DNA from: Sphingobacterium spiritivorum ATCC 33861
GTDB lineage: Bacteria; Bacteroidota; Bacteroidia; Sphingobacteriales; Sphingobacteriaceae
Length of the DNA stretch: 64,000 nt
Reading direction: 5' to 3'
NCBI RefSeq assembly: GCF_000143765.1
Contig: NZ_GL379770.1
Coordinates: forward strand, 1,390,903 to 1,454,902
Part shown: positions 1 to 7,862 of the stretch, piece after piece
How the letters are laid out: every line of letters starts with the position of its first letter
Numbering within the stretch: the first letter of the stretch is position 1
Translations under genes and position numbers: made by a program
Notes under the pieces: model-generated
Database searches by the model: none
Told to the model about the DNA's origin: nothing
What the model saw: only the letters and a program-made list of their open reading frames with translations

Positions 1-653
1 TGCGTGTGGCGGATGAAAACTTTTTTATGGGGCTGGATATTACCGGATTCTACTCTTACTTTACAAACAAAATTACAGGTGATTTTGATACGGATCCGAA
101 TAAGATTATTTACCAGAATCTGCGCGGACATGCAATTTCCAATGGTATTTCTGTCAATACAGACCTCAAATTCAATTTTCCTTTAAAAATCATGGCTGGT
201 GTAACGCTGATGGATGTCTATCAACAAAAAAATGAAGCCGGACAAATGCAACGCGTACAGCAATTGCATGCCCCGAAATGGTCCGGTAATTTTATAGGCA
301 CTTATTCTCTACCTAAAGGCTACGTTGTAGATCTTACAGCCAACTGGACCGGGCCTATGCGCTTACCGATACAGCCTGATGATTATCGGCCTGAGTATTC
401 GCCGTGGTTTTGTATTGCTAATATTCAGGCAACAAAGCTGCTGAAGAATGGTGTGGAAATCTATGGCGGAATAAAGAATCTGTTCAATTTTGTTCCGAAA
501 TATCCGCTGATGCGACCTTTTGATCCGTTTGATAAGACAGTAGATGATCCGGTGAATAATCCATATGGGTATACCTTTGATACAGAATATAACTATGCTT
601 CCATGCAGGGGATACGTGGTTTTCTGGGAATACGTTATAATATATTTAAATAG
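1..653 (+). CDS. TonB-dependent receptor, C-terminal part (5' end outside window)
   Basis: The reading frame is open from the window edge, so the N-terminus, plug and most of the barrel are missing. About 217 residues remain. They alternate short polar and aromatic stretches typical of outer-membrane beta-strands, include a conserved late-barrel segment (GGIKNLFNF) and finish on an aromatic (RYNIFK), as TonB-dependent receptors usually do. A GTG at 6 is only an internal in-frame codon. The gene would sit in the outer membrane and import a ligand using TonB energy. It is the first visible gene of an operon whose next members are a CxxC protein and, further down, a ZIP metal transporter, so a metal or metal chelate is a plausible ligand. 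That substrate is inference. Confidence 0.85.
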   Translation, partial: RVADENFFMGLDITGFYSYFTNKITGDFDTDPNKIIYQNLRGHAISNGISVNTDLKFNFPLKIMAGVTLMDVYQQKNEAGQMQRVQQLHAPKWSGNFIGTYSLPKGYVVDLTANWTGPMRLPIQPDDYRPEYSPWFCIANIQATKLLKNGVEIYGGIKNLFNFVPKYPLMRPFDPFDKTVDDPVNNPYGYTFDTEYNYASMQGIRGFLGIRYNIFK

Positions 654-663
654 ATATAGATAA

Positions 664-1137
664 ATGAATAACGGTTCTCTGTATAAAGTAGTTGTGTGTG
701 CTTATGTGATGCTTTCATTGAGCGTGGAAGCGCAGTTGAAGCCTGTACCTGTTCAGGATATAACGGATAGTGTGCAGATAAATGGAAAACCAGTTGTCGT
801 GTTGATCAGCACTGCGGACTGCGGATATTGCTATATGCAACAAAAACAATTGCAGAACAGTCCGGACATCCTACAGTTAATGACGAAGTTTAATTATGCC
901 ACTTTAGATGCCGGAACAAAAGAGAATATACTGTTTAATAAACAGCGTTATCGCTATAAAGCTCAGGAACATGTGCACGAACTGGCAGAATACTTAGGTC
1001 GGGATGAGAAGGGACGTTTGTCTTATCCCTGCTGGATTGTATTGAATAATAAATACGATATTATTTTCAGGTATCAGGGTTTATTAGCGCCTTCGGAACT
1101 GAATAAAATATTAGAAAAATCTGTAGAAATAAACTAA
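664..1137 (+). CDS. Secreted thioredoxin-like protein with CGYC motif
   Basis: This 157-residue protein starts with a probable signal peptide (about residues 1-23, ending VEAQ) and is expected in the periplasm. Residues 44-60 form a beta-strand followed by a CxxC redox motif, C53-G-Y-C56, as in thioredoxin-fold proteins. The region near residue 118 (SYPCWIVL) fits the cis-proline strand of the fold and carries a further cysteine. The gene begins 10 bases after the TonB-dependent receptor and is followed 10 bases later by a 55-residue ORF, so it is almost certainly co-transcribed. A role in reducing a ligand or metal, or in disulfide handling for the receptor, is inference. The fold assignment is good; the substrate is unknown. 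Confidence 0.75.
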   Translation: MNNGSLYKVVVCAYVMLSLSVEAQLKPVPVQDITDSVQINGKPVVVLISTADCGYCYMQQKQLQNSPDILQLMTKFNYATLDAGTKENILFNKQRYRYKAQEHVHELAEYLGRDEKGRLSYPCWIVLNNKYDIIFRYQGLLAPSELNKILEKSVEIN

Positions 1138-1147
1138 TCGTAATACA

Positions 1148-1315
1148 ATGGAATATGTACTGCACGTGTTGGAAAATGAAAGAAAACAACTTCGAAAAAT
1201 ACTGTACGAAGAAGATCTGATGAGAAGAAATATGAAAAAAGCTACTTTTGCAATGAAAAATATCAGAGATCTGGAGATTGCCATCAAGTTGCTGAAGCAT
1301 AAATCAAAAAACTGA
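1148..1315 (+). CDS. Small 55-residue charged helical protein
   Basis: An ATG-to-TGA frame of 56 codons lies exactly between two co-directional genes, 10 bases after one and 7 bases before the next. The product begins MEYVLHVLENERKQ and is rich in Lys, Arg, Glu and Leu with a helical heptad-like pattern. It has no signal peptide and no membrane segment, so it is probably cytoplasmic. The tight spacing in a five-gene operon is the main argument that it is real. I do not recognise a family. A coiled-coil or partner-binding role is only a guess from composition. Confidence 0.6.
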   Translation: MEYVLHVLENERKQLRKILYEEDLMRRNMKKATFAMKNIRDLEIAIKLLKHKSKN

Positions 1316-1322
1316 CGGCACT

Positions 1323-1715
1323 ATGAATACGACTATTTGTTTGAAAATAGAGGCCGAATGGCAGCATTTGACCGGATATGCCAATACAAATTTCCAGAGC
1401 GGAGCGTTTAAAGAGGCATTAAGGAGTTATCAGTTGGCACTCGATAAAGCAGTACAATTGACGAATGAAGAGAAATCATGTAGTTTTGCTGAAATTCCAT
1501 ATATTCAGATCTATATTATTTCCATTAACAATCTGGTGCACACATATGAAGAGCTGGGAGAGTATCTGAAGTGTAAGGAATTGCTGAAGCGTGTAGTGGA
1601 TTACCTGCTCTATATCAGGCAAAATGAAACAACTGATCAGCTCGTCGCGGGACTGGAGTTAAGACGGGCACAGGGATATTATCATATGGTGATGAAGCGG
1701 TTGGATCAGCTATAA
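1323..1715 (+). CDS. TPR-like helical protein
   Basis: This 130-residue protein has no signal peptide and looks all-helical. The stretch around residues 15-45 (ANTNFQSGAFKEALRSYQLA) has the spacing of a tetratricopeptide helix pair, with small residues and the Y-x-x-A-L type pattern. A second helix pair follows around residues 66-95 (NNLVHTYEELGEYLKCKELL). TPR folds mediate protein-protein contacts. It sits between the 55-residue ORF (7 bases) and the ZIP transporter (30 bases) in the same operon. It may act as a cytoplasmic accessory to the transporter or receptor, but nothing in the sequence shows that directly. Confidence 0.65.
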   Translation: MNTTICLKIEAEWQHLTGYANTNFQSGAFKEALRSYQLALDKAVQLTNEEKSCSFAEIPYIQIYIISINNLVHTYEELGEYLKCKELLKRVVDYLLYIRQNETTDQLVAGLELRRAQGYYHMVMKRLDQL

Positions 1716-1745
1716 AAAAAGAAATAAAAAAATATAAGTCATACA

Positions 1746-2561
1746 ATGGACGAATTAGTAAGTTATTTATCCGGTATAGATCCGGTATTGGCGGCTTTGT
1801 ACGCCGGATTGTTCACCTGGGGAGTCACAGCCGCAGGAGCCGCACTGGTATATCTTTTTAAAGATGTCAACAAGAAGTTGCTCAATGGTATGCTGGGATT
1901 TACAGGCGGAGTAATGGTGGCCGCAAGTTTCTGGAGCCTGCTCAGCCCGGCTATAGAGATGAGCGAAGGGAGCGGATTTTCTAAAGTCGCTCCGGCAGCG
2001 ATAGGTTTTGTATTGGGAGCATTATTTATATTCGGACTGGACAAGCTGATGCCTCATTTACACATTAACTTTAAGCAATCTGAAGGACCCAAGTCCTCTC
2101 TTCAGCGTACCACTTTGCTGACAATCGCTATCGCATTGCACAATATTCCGGAAGGATTAGCCGTGGGTGTGCTTTTCGGAGGAGTAGCTGCAGGCGTACC
2201 TGAAGCCAGTATAGGCGGAGCTGTGTTATTGGCTATGGGGATTGGTTTGCAGAATTTTCCGGAAGGAATAGCCGTCTCTATGCCACTGAGAAGAATGGGA
2301 CTGTCCCGTTGGAAAAGTTTTACATACGGACAGCTGTCGGCCATTGTTGAGCCTGTATTTGCGGTATTGGGCGCTATGGCTGTAGGTTTTTTTATGCCTG
2401 TACTGCCCTATGCACTGTCATTCGCAGCAGGAGCTATGATCTTTGTCGTGATCGAGGAAGTGATACCGGAGACACAGCAGGAGCAACATTCGGATATTCC
2501 GATACTGGGATTCGTCATCGGATTTGTGATTATGATGATGCTGGATGTAGCGCTTTCCTGA
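1746..2561 (+). CDS. ZIP family metal transporter, GufA-type
   Basis: The 271-residue product is a polytopic inner-membrane protein. It carries the two ZIP signature motifs: HNIPEGLAVG near residues 133-142 and LQNFPEGIAVS near 168-178, whose His, Asn and Glu residues form the binuclear metal site in known ZIP proteins. The pair of motifs and the following LRRMGLSRWKSF loop fit the GufA/ZIP11 subfamily better than ZupT. ZIP proteins move Zn, and often Mn or Fe, into the cytoplasm. It is the last gene of an operon headed by a TonB-dependent receptor, so the operon would offer both an outer-membrane and an inner-membrane step. The metal cannot be read from sequence. Confidence 0.9.
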   Translation: MDELVSYLSGIDPVLAALYAGLFTWGVTAAGAALVYLFKDVNKKLLNGMLGFTGGVMVAASFWSLLSPAIEMSEGSGFSKVAPAAIGFVLGALFIFGLDKLMPHLHINFKQSEGPKSSLQRTTLLTIAIALHNIPEGLAVGVLFGGVAAGVPEASIGGAVLLAMGIGLQNFPEGIAVSMPLRRMGLSRWKSFTYGQLSAIVEPVFAVLGAMAVGFFMPVLPYALSFAAGAMIFVVIEEVIPETQQEQHSDIPILGFVIGFVIMMMLDVALS

Positions 2562-2640
2562 TGATTATATGTTGCTTATTTACAGTTGTTTACTAAGACG
2601 TCATCCGCTGTGAATATGGGGTGTTGTTTTGTCCGTTTTT

Positions 2641-3180
2641 TCAGAGGGTATTTGTTTCTGTAAACGTTCCTTTTGCAAGACGTATATGTGCCAGATGATG
2701 TTCAGCGTGCCAGGCATATATGCCAATATTGGTTTTTAATGAAATCAGCGCATTGGATTCCGGATGTCTGAATTGTTTTTCCAATTCTTCAGGTGCCATA
2801 TTCTTTATCAGGACTGTCCATCTTTCATGAAGTCCTTCCAGAATCCTGACGGAGCACATAATATCCACTTTGCCTGAATCCGGCAATTCGGCCCACAGGT
2901 CTTCCGCATAAGGCTTGATAGTGGGTGTATCTTCTGTTAGTGCCAGTTTAAATCTGATCAGACTATTCATATGACTATCTGCACAATGATGCACCAATTG
3001 TCTTATTGTCCAGCCCCCGGGCCGGTAGCTTTGCTCCAGTTCCTGTTCCGACAAATCAACGACTTCTTCCTTTAATTTTTGAGGAAAGGATTCCAATATT
3101 TTTAGCCAGCCATCTATAATTTGCCGGTTTATATCTAAAGGCGGGACAAACTTCCCGATCGGATAGCGGAGTTTATCCAT
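2641..3180 (-). CDS. DinB/YfiT-like bacillithiol transferase family protein
   Basis: About 179 residues with the four-helix DinB/YfiT pattern. The start LRYPIGKF and the segment GGWTIRQLVHHCADSHMN are typical of YfiT (BstA-like) proteins. Putative metal ligands are the His pair in LVHHCADSH and the His cluster in the C-terminal helix (YAWHAEHHLAHI). YfiT relatives are metal-dependent hydrolases or thiol S-transferases in the cytoplasm. I chose the ATG at 3180 because relatives start close to the LRYPIGKF motif; an in-frame ATG at 3192 would add MQHH. It lies 26 bases downstream of the RibD-like gene on the same strand. The exact substrate is unknown. Confidence 0.8.
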   Translation of the reverse strand: MDKLRYPIGKFVPPLDINRQIIDGWLKILESFPQKLKEEVVDLSEQELEQSYRPGGWTIRQLVHHCADSHMNSLIRFKLALTEDTPTIKPYAEDLWAELPDSGKVDIMCSVRILEGLHERWTVLIKNMAPEELEKQFRHPESNALISLKTNIGIYAWHAEHHLAHIRLAKGTFTETNTL

Positions 3181-3206
3181 ATGATGCTGCATATGTCATT
3201 AATATC

Positions 3207-3749
3207 TTATTTCTGTTCATAAATCAGTTGTACAACACCAGATTTGAATGTATTGGTCCGGATAAGATTCAGTTGTACACGATCTTTTAAATTTTCAAAC
3301 AAAGGCTTGCCGCTTCCCAGTGCCACCGGATGTACAGAAATCCTATAGATATCGATCAGTCCCAGTTGTATAAACGACCGTATCAGGCTGGCTCCGCCAT
3401 ACAGCCAGATATCTTTTCCACCCTGCGCTTTGATCTCAGAGACCCTTTGTGCAACATCGGAAGGAATAAAAGTAGCATGCTCATCCGCTCTGGTCTGGCT
3501 GCTGAACACAAACTTTTGTTTGCTATGGATATCATTCCATAACTGCTTTTCTACAGGATCTGCACTTGTTTCCGGTTGATAATTGCCCCATGCATCATAA
3601 CTGACACGACCATAAAATATGGTATCTATACCAGACATAAATCCGGCAAAGTCCATGTCTTCATCCATTATGCACCAATCGACTTCTCCGTTGGGACCTT
3701 CAATAAATCCGTCCAATGTAACTGCCAGATCTAAAATTATTTTCTTCAT
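3207..3749 (-). CDS. Dihydrofolate reductase-like (RibD C-terminal domain) protein
   Basis: The product starts MKKIILDLAVTLDGFIEG, the hallmark of the RibD C-terminal/DHFR-like family, and has FYGRVSYDAW and DIWLYGGASLIRSF, which match the NADPH-binding parts of the fold. Length, about 180 residues, is normal for stand-alone members, which are predicted cytoplasmic NADPH-dependent reductases of mostly unknown substrate. In-frame ATGs at 3755 and 3770 are alternatives. The one at 3770 overlaps the stop of the upstream lipoprotein gene (ATGTTAA), which allows translational coupling. I prefer 3749 because family members begin a few residues before the first strand. A true folate-pathway role is unlikely. 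Confidence 0.82.
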   Translation of the reverse strand: MKKIILDLAVTLDGFIEGPNGEVDWCIMDEDMDFAGFMSGIDTIFYGRVSYDAWGNYQPETSADPVEKQLWNDIHSKQKFVFSSQTRADEHATFIPSDVAQRVSEIKAQGGKDIWLYGGASLIRSFIQLGLIDIYRISVHPVALGSGKPLFENLKDRVQLNLIRTNTFKSGVVQLIYEQK

Positions 3750-3763
3750 ATTCATTAGCACGC

Positions 3764-4486
3764 TTAACATCCCATCGGGACACTTATATAAATGAGCTTG
3801 GTGACAGGTTTGCCGTTATCTTTGCGTTGTCCGCTTATACGCAATTGATATTGGCTGATCCCTACAGCACTCGGATACTCATTCGGAGATTTTATATTTT
3901 CAATCAATGCATACCAATCCTTGCCGCAATATTCTTTTGCAGCCCGTTTCAGATCTTCTATAGCTACATCCGGAAATTTTGTATAATCTGCTTCCGTATA
4001 GCTGTCACATATAAACTGTCCTTCTTCATTTTGCTTTAATGGCTTCCATTCGGAATAGAAATGTTTCCATTCCGTCAGGTCACAGTGAGGCCCCTCATTC
4101 ATAATCGTGATACTCGTTTCATACCGCTGTTCAATTTTGATTCCTTTGAGTTGATTATCCGATATGCTGATAAGCTGCCCCTCTATTGTTTCACCCATTT
4201 CAGCTCCGATTTGCAAAGAATCCGTGTTTCGGATAGCTGTTGTAGCATCTTCTTCGTAGACGACCAGCCGGTTGACCGTAAGGGAGAATTCGCTGAACCG
4301 GATCCTGGTTGCTGTATCCGGGATGAGCTCTGCAGCAGGCTTTACTGTAGGACTGTCTGCGCTGTCCCTGATCATGCTGTGCTGCTGCGTTGTTTCCGTT
4401 TTGCCCGTTGAAGAGGGACTACAGGAACAGAGTATGTGGAGTACCGACAAGACAAGAATAGAAGGAAGTATGTTCATAATACTCAT
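3764..4486 (-). CDS. Lipoprotein of unknown function
   Basis: This protein of about 240 residues begins with a hydrophobic segment and ends its signal in a lipobox (H-I-L-C-S-C, with the second Cys the likely lipidated residue), followed by a Ser/Thr-rich linker. It should be anchored in a membrane and face the periplasm or surface. ATG codons at 4504, 4486 and 4477 are all possible; 4486 gives a signal peptide of ordinary length. I recognise no domain in the rest. It is divergent from the SusC gene and its stop touches the start region of the RibD-like gene, suggesting a small operon with the two genes downstream. Confidence 0.6.
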   Translation of the reverse strand: MSIMNILPSILVLSVLHILCSCSPSSTGKTETTQQHSMIRDSADSPTVKPAAELIPDTATRIRFSEFSLTVNRLVVYEEDATTAIRNTDSLQIGAEMGETIEGQLISISDNQLKGIKIEQRYETSITIMNEGPHCDLTEWKHFYSEWKPLKQNEEGQFICDSYTEADYTKFPDVAIEDLKRAAKEYCGKDWYALIENIKSPNEYPSAVGISQYQLRISGQRKDNGKPVTKLIYISVPMGC

Positions 4487-4705
4487 TTGGTATAAATATA
4501 ACATTAATGCTTTGGTTTGGATGTGACAAAAATGAATTTCCCCAGTATGCAGTTCTTGGCGGAAATTTTAATAAATCTTTTTTGATGTCTCAACCTGATT
4601 TTCAACACCTGCTGTATTTCCTTTTGCGGATAGGGGGAATGTTGCAGGTATTGTGCTATTGCTGTGCACTAAATCGTTTTCGTGAACTGCGCAATCGGTT
4701 GTGCA

Positions 4706-4736
4706 TTGGTTAGCTCTGTTGCTATGCCTACATTTA
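4706..4736 (+). promoter_or_regulatory. Candidate Bacteroidota-type promoter for the SusC/SusD pair
   Basis: A TTG at 4706-4708 is followed after 20 bases by TACATTTA at 4729-4736. This is one base from the Bacteroidota -7 consensus TAnnTTTG with a -33 TTG at a suitable distance. Transcription would start near 4743, about 40 bases before the SusC start codon. The match is by eye and such AT-rich motifs occur by chance. Confidence 0.35.
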
Positions 4737-4782
4737 CGTTGAATAAACTGTGAATATATTATAAACAAATTATCAAATTTTT

Positions 4783-7700
4783 ATGAAAAGTAGGTTGCTA
4801 TCAGAGCGGTACCAGCACAGGCTTTACTGGAAGCTTTTAATGTTGAGCCCGACACTCATTTTCGCCCTCCCGAATCAGTCCTTTGCGTCGAAGGTAAAGA
4901 CTGAAACTAATTTTTATTCCGTAGCATCTCAATCTACTCTTTCCGGAACAGTAAAAGATGAAGGTGGTAATCCCTTATCAGGTGTGACGGTGACAGAGAA
5001 GGGGACGCAAAATTCTGCCTCGACAAATAATGAGGGTAAATTTGAGTTAAAGGTTACATCCGGTAGTGCGATACTGGTCTTCACCTTTATCGGATACGAG
5101 ACTATAGAACTACCTGCTTCGGCAGTAGCTTCTGTAGTCATGAAATCAGCTAATGAAGCATTGGAAGAAGTCGTAATCGTGGGATACGGTGCGCAGAAGA
5201 AATCTGATCTAACAGGTAGTATTGCCACGGTATCTTCCAAATCATTAGAAAATATCAATTCACCTAATATCGTGGACAAACTGCAGGGTAAAGTATCCGG
5301 ATTGAATATCAATACCGGTAATGCACGTCCCGGTACGACAGCATCGCTTTCTATCCGTGGTGAAAATTCGATTTCGGCATCAAATGATCCGTTGATTATA
5401 TTAGACGGAATTCCTTTCAGTGGTTCACTGGGAGATATTGCTTCCAATACTATCGAAAACATATCGGTATTGAAAGACGCTTCTTCTACTGCCATATACG
5501 GATCCCGTGCCGCAAACGGGGTTATCCTGATTACGTCTAAAAAAGGTATGGCCGGTAAACCGCGCATGAGCTACAACGGATATTTCGGTGTACAAAATGT
5601 AGAGCGCAGACTTGATCTGATGAACGGAGCTGAATACATTCAGTTTATGCGTGATTATCAGATTTCGAAAGGTAAAACAGGGGATCAGTTGAATCCTGAA
5701 AACTATCTGTTTGCCAATGTATTGCAGCAATACAGAAAAGGAGAAGAAGTGGATTGGCAGAATGTGATCTTTAATGATAATGCTGCGGTTCACGAACATC
5801 AGTTGAGTTTCTCCGGAGGCAGTGATAAGTCAGACTATTATGCGTCAGTTGCTTATCTGAATCAGGACGGATTGGTAAAGAACACACCGTTTGAGCGATT
5901 TAATCTTAACCTTAACCTGAATCAGCACCTGACATCATGGTTGAAACTGGGACTTGCAGTACAGGCTTCACAGGGTAAACGTAACGGTGTACAGCCTTCT
6001 ATCGATAATGCCGTAAAAATGAGTCCTTACGGAATCAACAGAGATGAGAATGGCAATATCGTGACCTATCCGATGTATGCGCAAACGTTGTATCCGCATC
6101 CTTTTGCAGACGAAAACGGTATTAATGATGACATCAAAAGAACTGTATATGCCAATACCTTTCTGGATATCAGACTGCCGGTCAAAGGTCTGAGTTTCAA
6201 AACTACTTTCGGAACCAATTATCAAAATCTGGAACAATCCTACTACTATGGCTCTAATACACTGAACGGCATGGGAGTAAGAGGTAAAGGTGAAATCTAT
6301 AACAACAATAAGTATGACTGGACCTGGGAAAATCTCCTGACTTATGACCGGTCTTTTGGAGATCATAAACTGAATATCGTAGGATTATATTCTGCATCAG
6401 AGTCTCAGGAAAAATGGTCCCGTCTGTATGGGGAAGATTTTGTAGCAGATGTAGGTTATAACAATCTGGGATCAGCTGCCAAAAACCAGAAGATAACTTC
6501 TGGTCTGACTAATACAGCACTTATATCGTATATGGGAAGGATCAATTATGGCTATAAAGAGCGTTATCTATTGACATTGACAGGCCGTTCGGATGGTTAT
6601 TCTGCATTTTCTAAAAATGATAAATATGCGTTTTTCCCGTCTGTAGCAGGTGCCTGGGTAATCTCCAAAGAAGATTTCTTTACCTCAGAACTGATCAATA
6701 CCTTAAAACTGAGAGCTTCCTACGGTAAAAACGGTAATCAGGCTGTAAGTCCTTACCAAACATACAATCGCTTATCCAAAATAGATTATCTGTTTGGTGA
6801 TGGAGCTACTGTATCAAATGGACTTATTATGAATTACAACGGAAGAGGAAGTACAAACCTGAAATGGGAGACGACCAACTCTTTAAATGTAGGTGTGGAT
6901 TTTGGTGTCTGGAATGATCGTATCAGTGGTAATATAGACTTCTACAAGGCTAAGACTTCAGATTTGCTGATGAGTCGTCAGGTACCCGTCATGAATGGAT
7001 ACAATACCATTATGAGTAATATCGGACAGACTGAAAATGTGGGTATAGAGGTAGGTCTGAATACTAAAAACATTGTAAAAGATGATTTTACATGGTCATC
7101 CAGTATTAATTTTGCCTATAACAAAAATAAGATTGTAGAGTTACGAGGCGATGGTAAAGATGATCTGACGAATGCGTGGCTGATCGGTCAGCCTATTCGT
7201 GTATTCTACGATTATAAAGTGATAGGGGTATGGCAGAAAGAAGATGATATTGCGAATTCACATCAGCCGGCTGCAAAACCGGGAGATGCGAAACTGGCGG
7301 ATATCAACGGCGATGGTAAGATCACAGCTGCTGACCGTACGGTAATGGGTAATAAAGTACCGGTATACACACTGGGCTTTGGAAATGAATTTACGTATAA
7401 AAAATTCTCTCTTTCCGTATTTATGAACGGTGCATTTGATGTAACGAAAGAAGACAATTTCAAAAATATCGAGCGTTTCCTGCCTAATAACGGGGCTAAC
7501 TACCTGGCAGATATGGCGTACTGGACTCCTGAGCGTCCGAGTAATGATATTCCTTCTCCGGGATACACACCGGTGAATAACCACAGCTACTATCTGAATG
7601 CTTCATACTGGAGAATCCGTGATGTATCCTTAGGATATACCTTTAGCGGTGAGCGTTTGGAGAGACTTAATATCGGATCGATAAGAGCATTTATCAATGG

Positions 7701-7851
7701 ACGCAATCTGTATACCTTCACCAATGTGAAAGGATTCAATCCGGAAGCATTAAATGTGAGCACCGTTACAGGAAATCCGACCAATACCAATATCCTGTCT
7801 CCATATCCATCTGCGAGAACTTTCTCACTGGGTGTCAATGTACAATTTTAA
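4783..7851 (+). CDS. SusC/RagA-family TonB-linked outer membrane protein
   Basis: The 1022-residue product has the full SusC architecture. There is a long N-terminal signal (to about residue 36) and a carboxypeptidase-like regulatory domain (about 53-120, with SGTVKDEGGNPLSGVTVTEK). A TonB-box-like segment EEVVIVGYGAQKKSDLTGSI follows at 129-148, then a plug domain to about residue 255 (KLQGKVSGLNI, LDGIPF, VLKDASSTAIYGSRAANG), and a beta-barrel ending in VNVQF. SusC proteins import oligosaccharides, peptides or other large ligands through the outer membrane with a SusD lid. The SusD gene follows 11 bases later. No sigma/anti-sigma pair, hybrid two-component regulator or glycoside hydrolase lies nearby, so the substrate is unknown. 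Confidence 0.96.
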   Translation: MKSRLLSERYQHRLYWKLLMLSPTLIFALPNQSFASKVKTETNFYSVASQSTLSGTVKDEGGNPLSGVTVTEKGTQNSASTNNEGKFELKVTSGSAILVFTFIGYETIELPASAVASVVMKSANEALEEVVIVGYGAQKKSDLTGSIATVSSKSLENINSPNIVDKLQGKVSGLNINTGNARPGTTASLSIRGENSISASNDPLIILDGIPFSGSLGDIASNTIENISVLKDASSTAIYGSRAANGVILITSKKGMAGKPRMSYNGYFGVQNVERRLDLMNGAEYIQFMRDYQISKGKTGDQLNPENYLFANVLQQYRKGEEVDWQNVIFNDNAAVHEHQLSFSGGSDKSDYYASVAYLNQDGLVKNTPFERFNLNLNLNQHLTSWLKLGLAVQASQGKRNGVQPSIDNAVKMSPYGINRDENGNIVTYPMYAQTLYPHPFADENGINDDIKRTVYANTFLDIRLPVKGLSFKTTFGTNYQNLEQSYYYGSNTLNGMGVRGKGEIYNNNKYDWTWENLLTYDRSFGDHKLNIVGLYSASESQEKWSRLYGEDFVADVGYNNLGSAAKNQKITSGLTNTALISYMGRINYGYKERYLLTLTGRSDGYSAFSKNDKYAFFPSVAGAWVISKEDFFTSELINTLKLRASYGKNGNQAVSPYQTYNRLSKIDYLFGDGATVSNGLIMNYNGRGSTNLKWETTNSLNVGVDFGVWNDRISGNIDFYKAKTSDLLMSRQVPVMNGYNTIMSNIGQTENVGIEVGLNTKNIVKDDFTWSSSINFAYNKNKIVELRGDGKDDLTNAWLIGQPIRVFYDYKVIGVWQKEDDIANSHQPAAKPGDAKLADINGDGKITAADRTVMGNKVPVYTLGFGNEFTYKKFSLSVFMNGAFDVTKEDNFKNIERFLPNNGANYLADMAYWTPERPSNDIPSPGYTPVNNHSYYLNASYWRIRDVSLGYTFSGERLERLNIGSIRAFINGRNLYTFTNVKGFNPEALNVSTVTGNPTNTNILSPYPSARTFSLGVNVQF

Positions 7852-7862
7852 CGGTTTAGATC

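Noticed and set aside
1067..1300. Minus-strand ORF opposite the 55-residue gene
   Set aside because: The plus-strand frame has operon spacing and better coding character; the antisense product is Phe/Ser/His-rich, as expected of a shadow.
4507..4768. Short ORFs on both strands in the gap upstream of SusC
   Set aside because: They overlap each other and the promoter-like region, and have no conserved motif.
4929..5567. 212-residue minus-strand ORF inside the SusC gene
   Set aside because: It is antisense to the conserved carboxypeptidase-like and plug domains of SusC, has no recognisable domain and no gene-like spacing.
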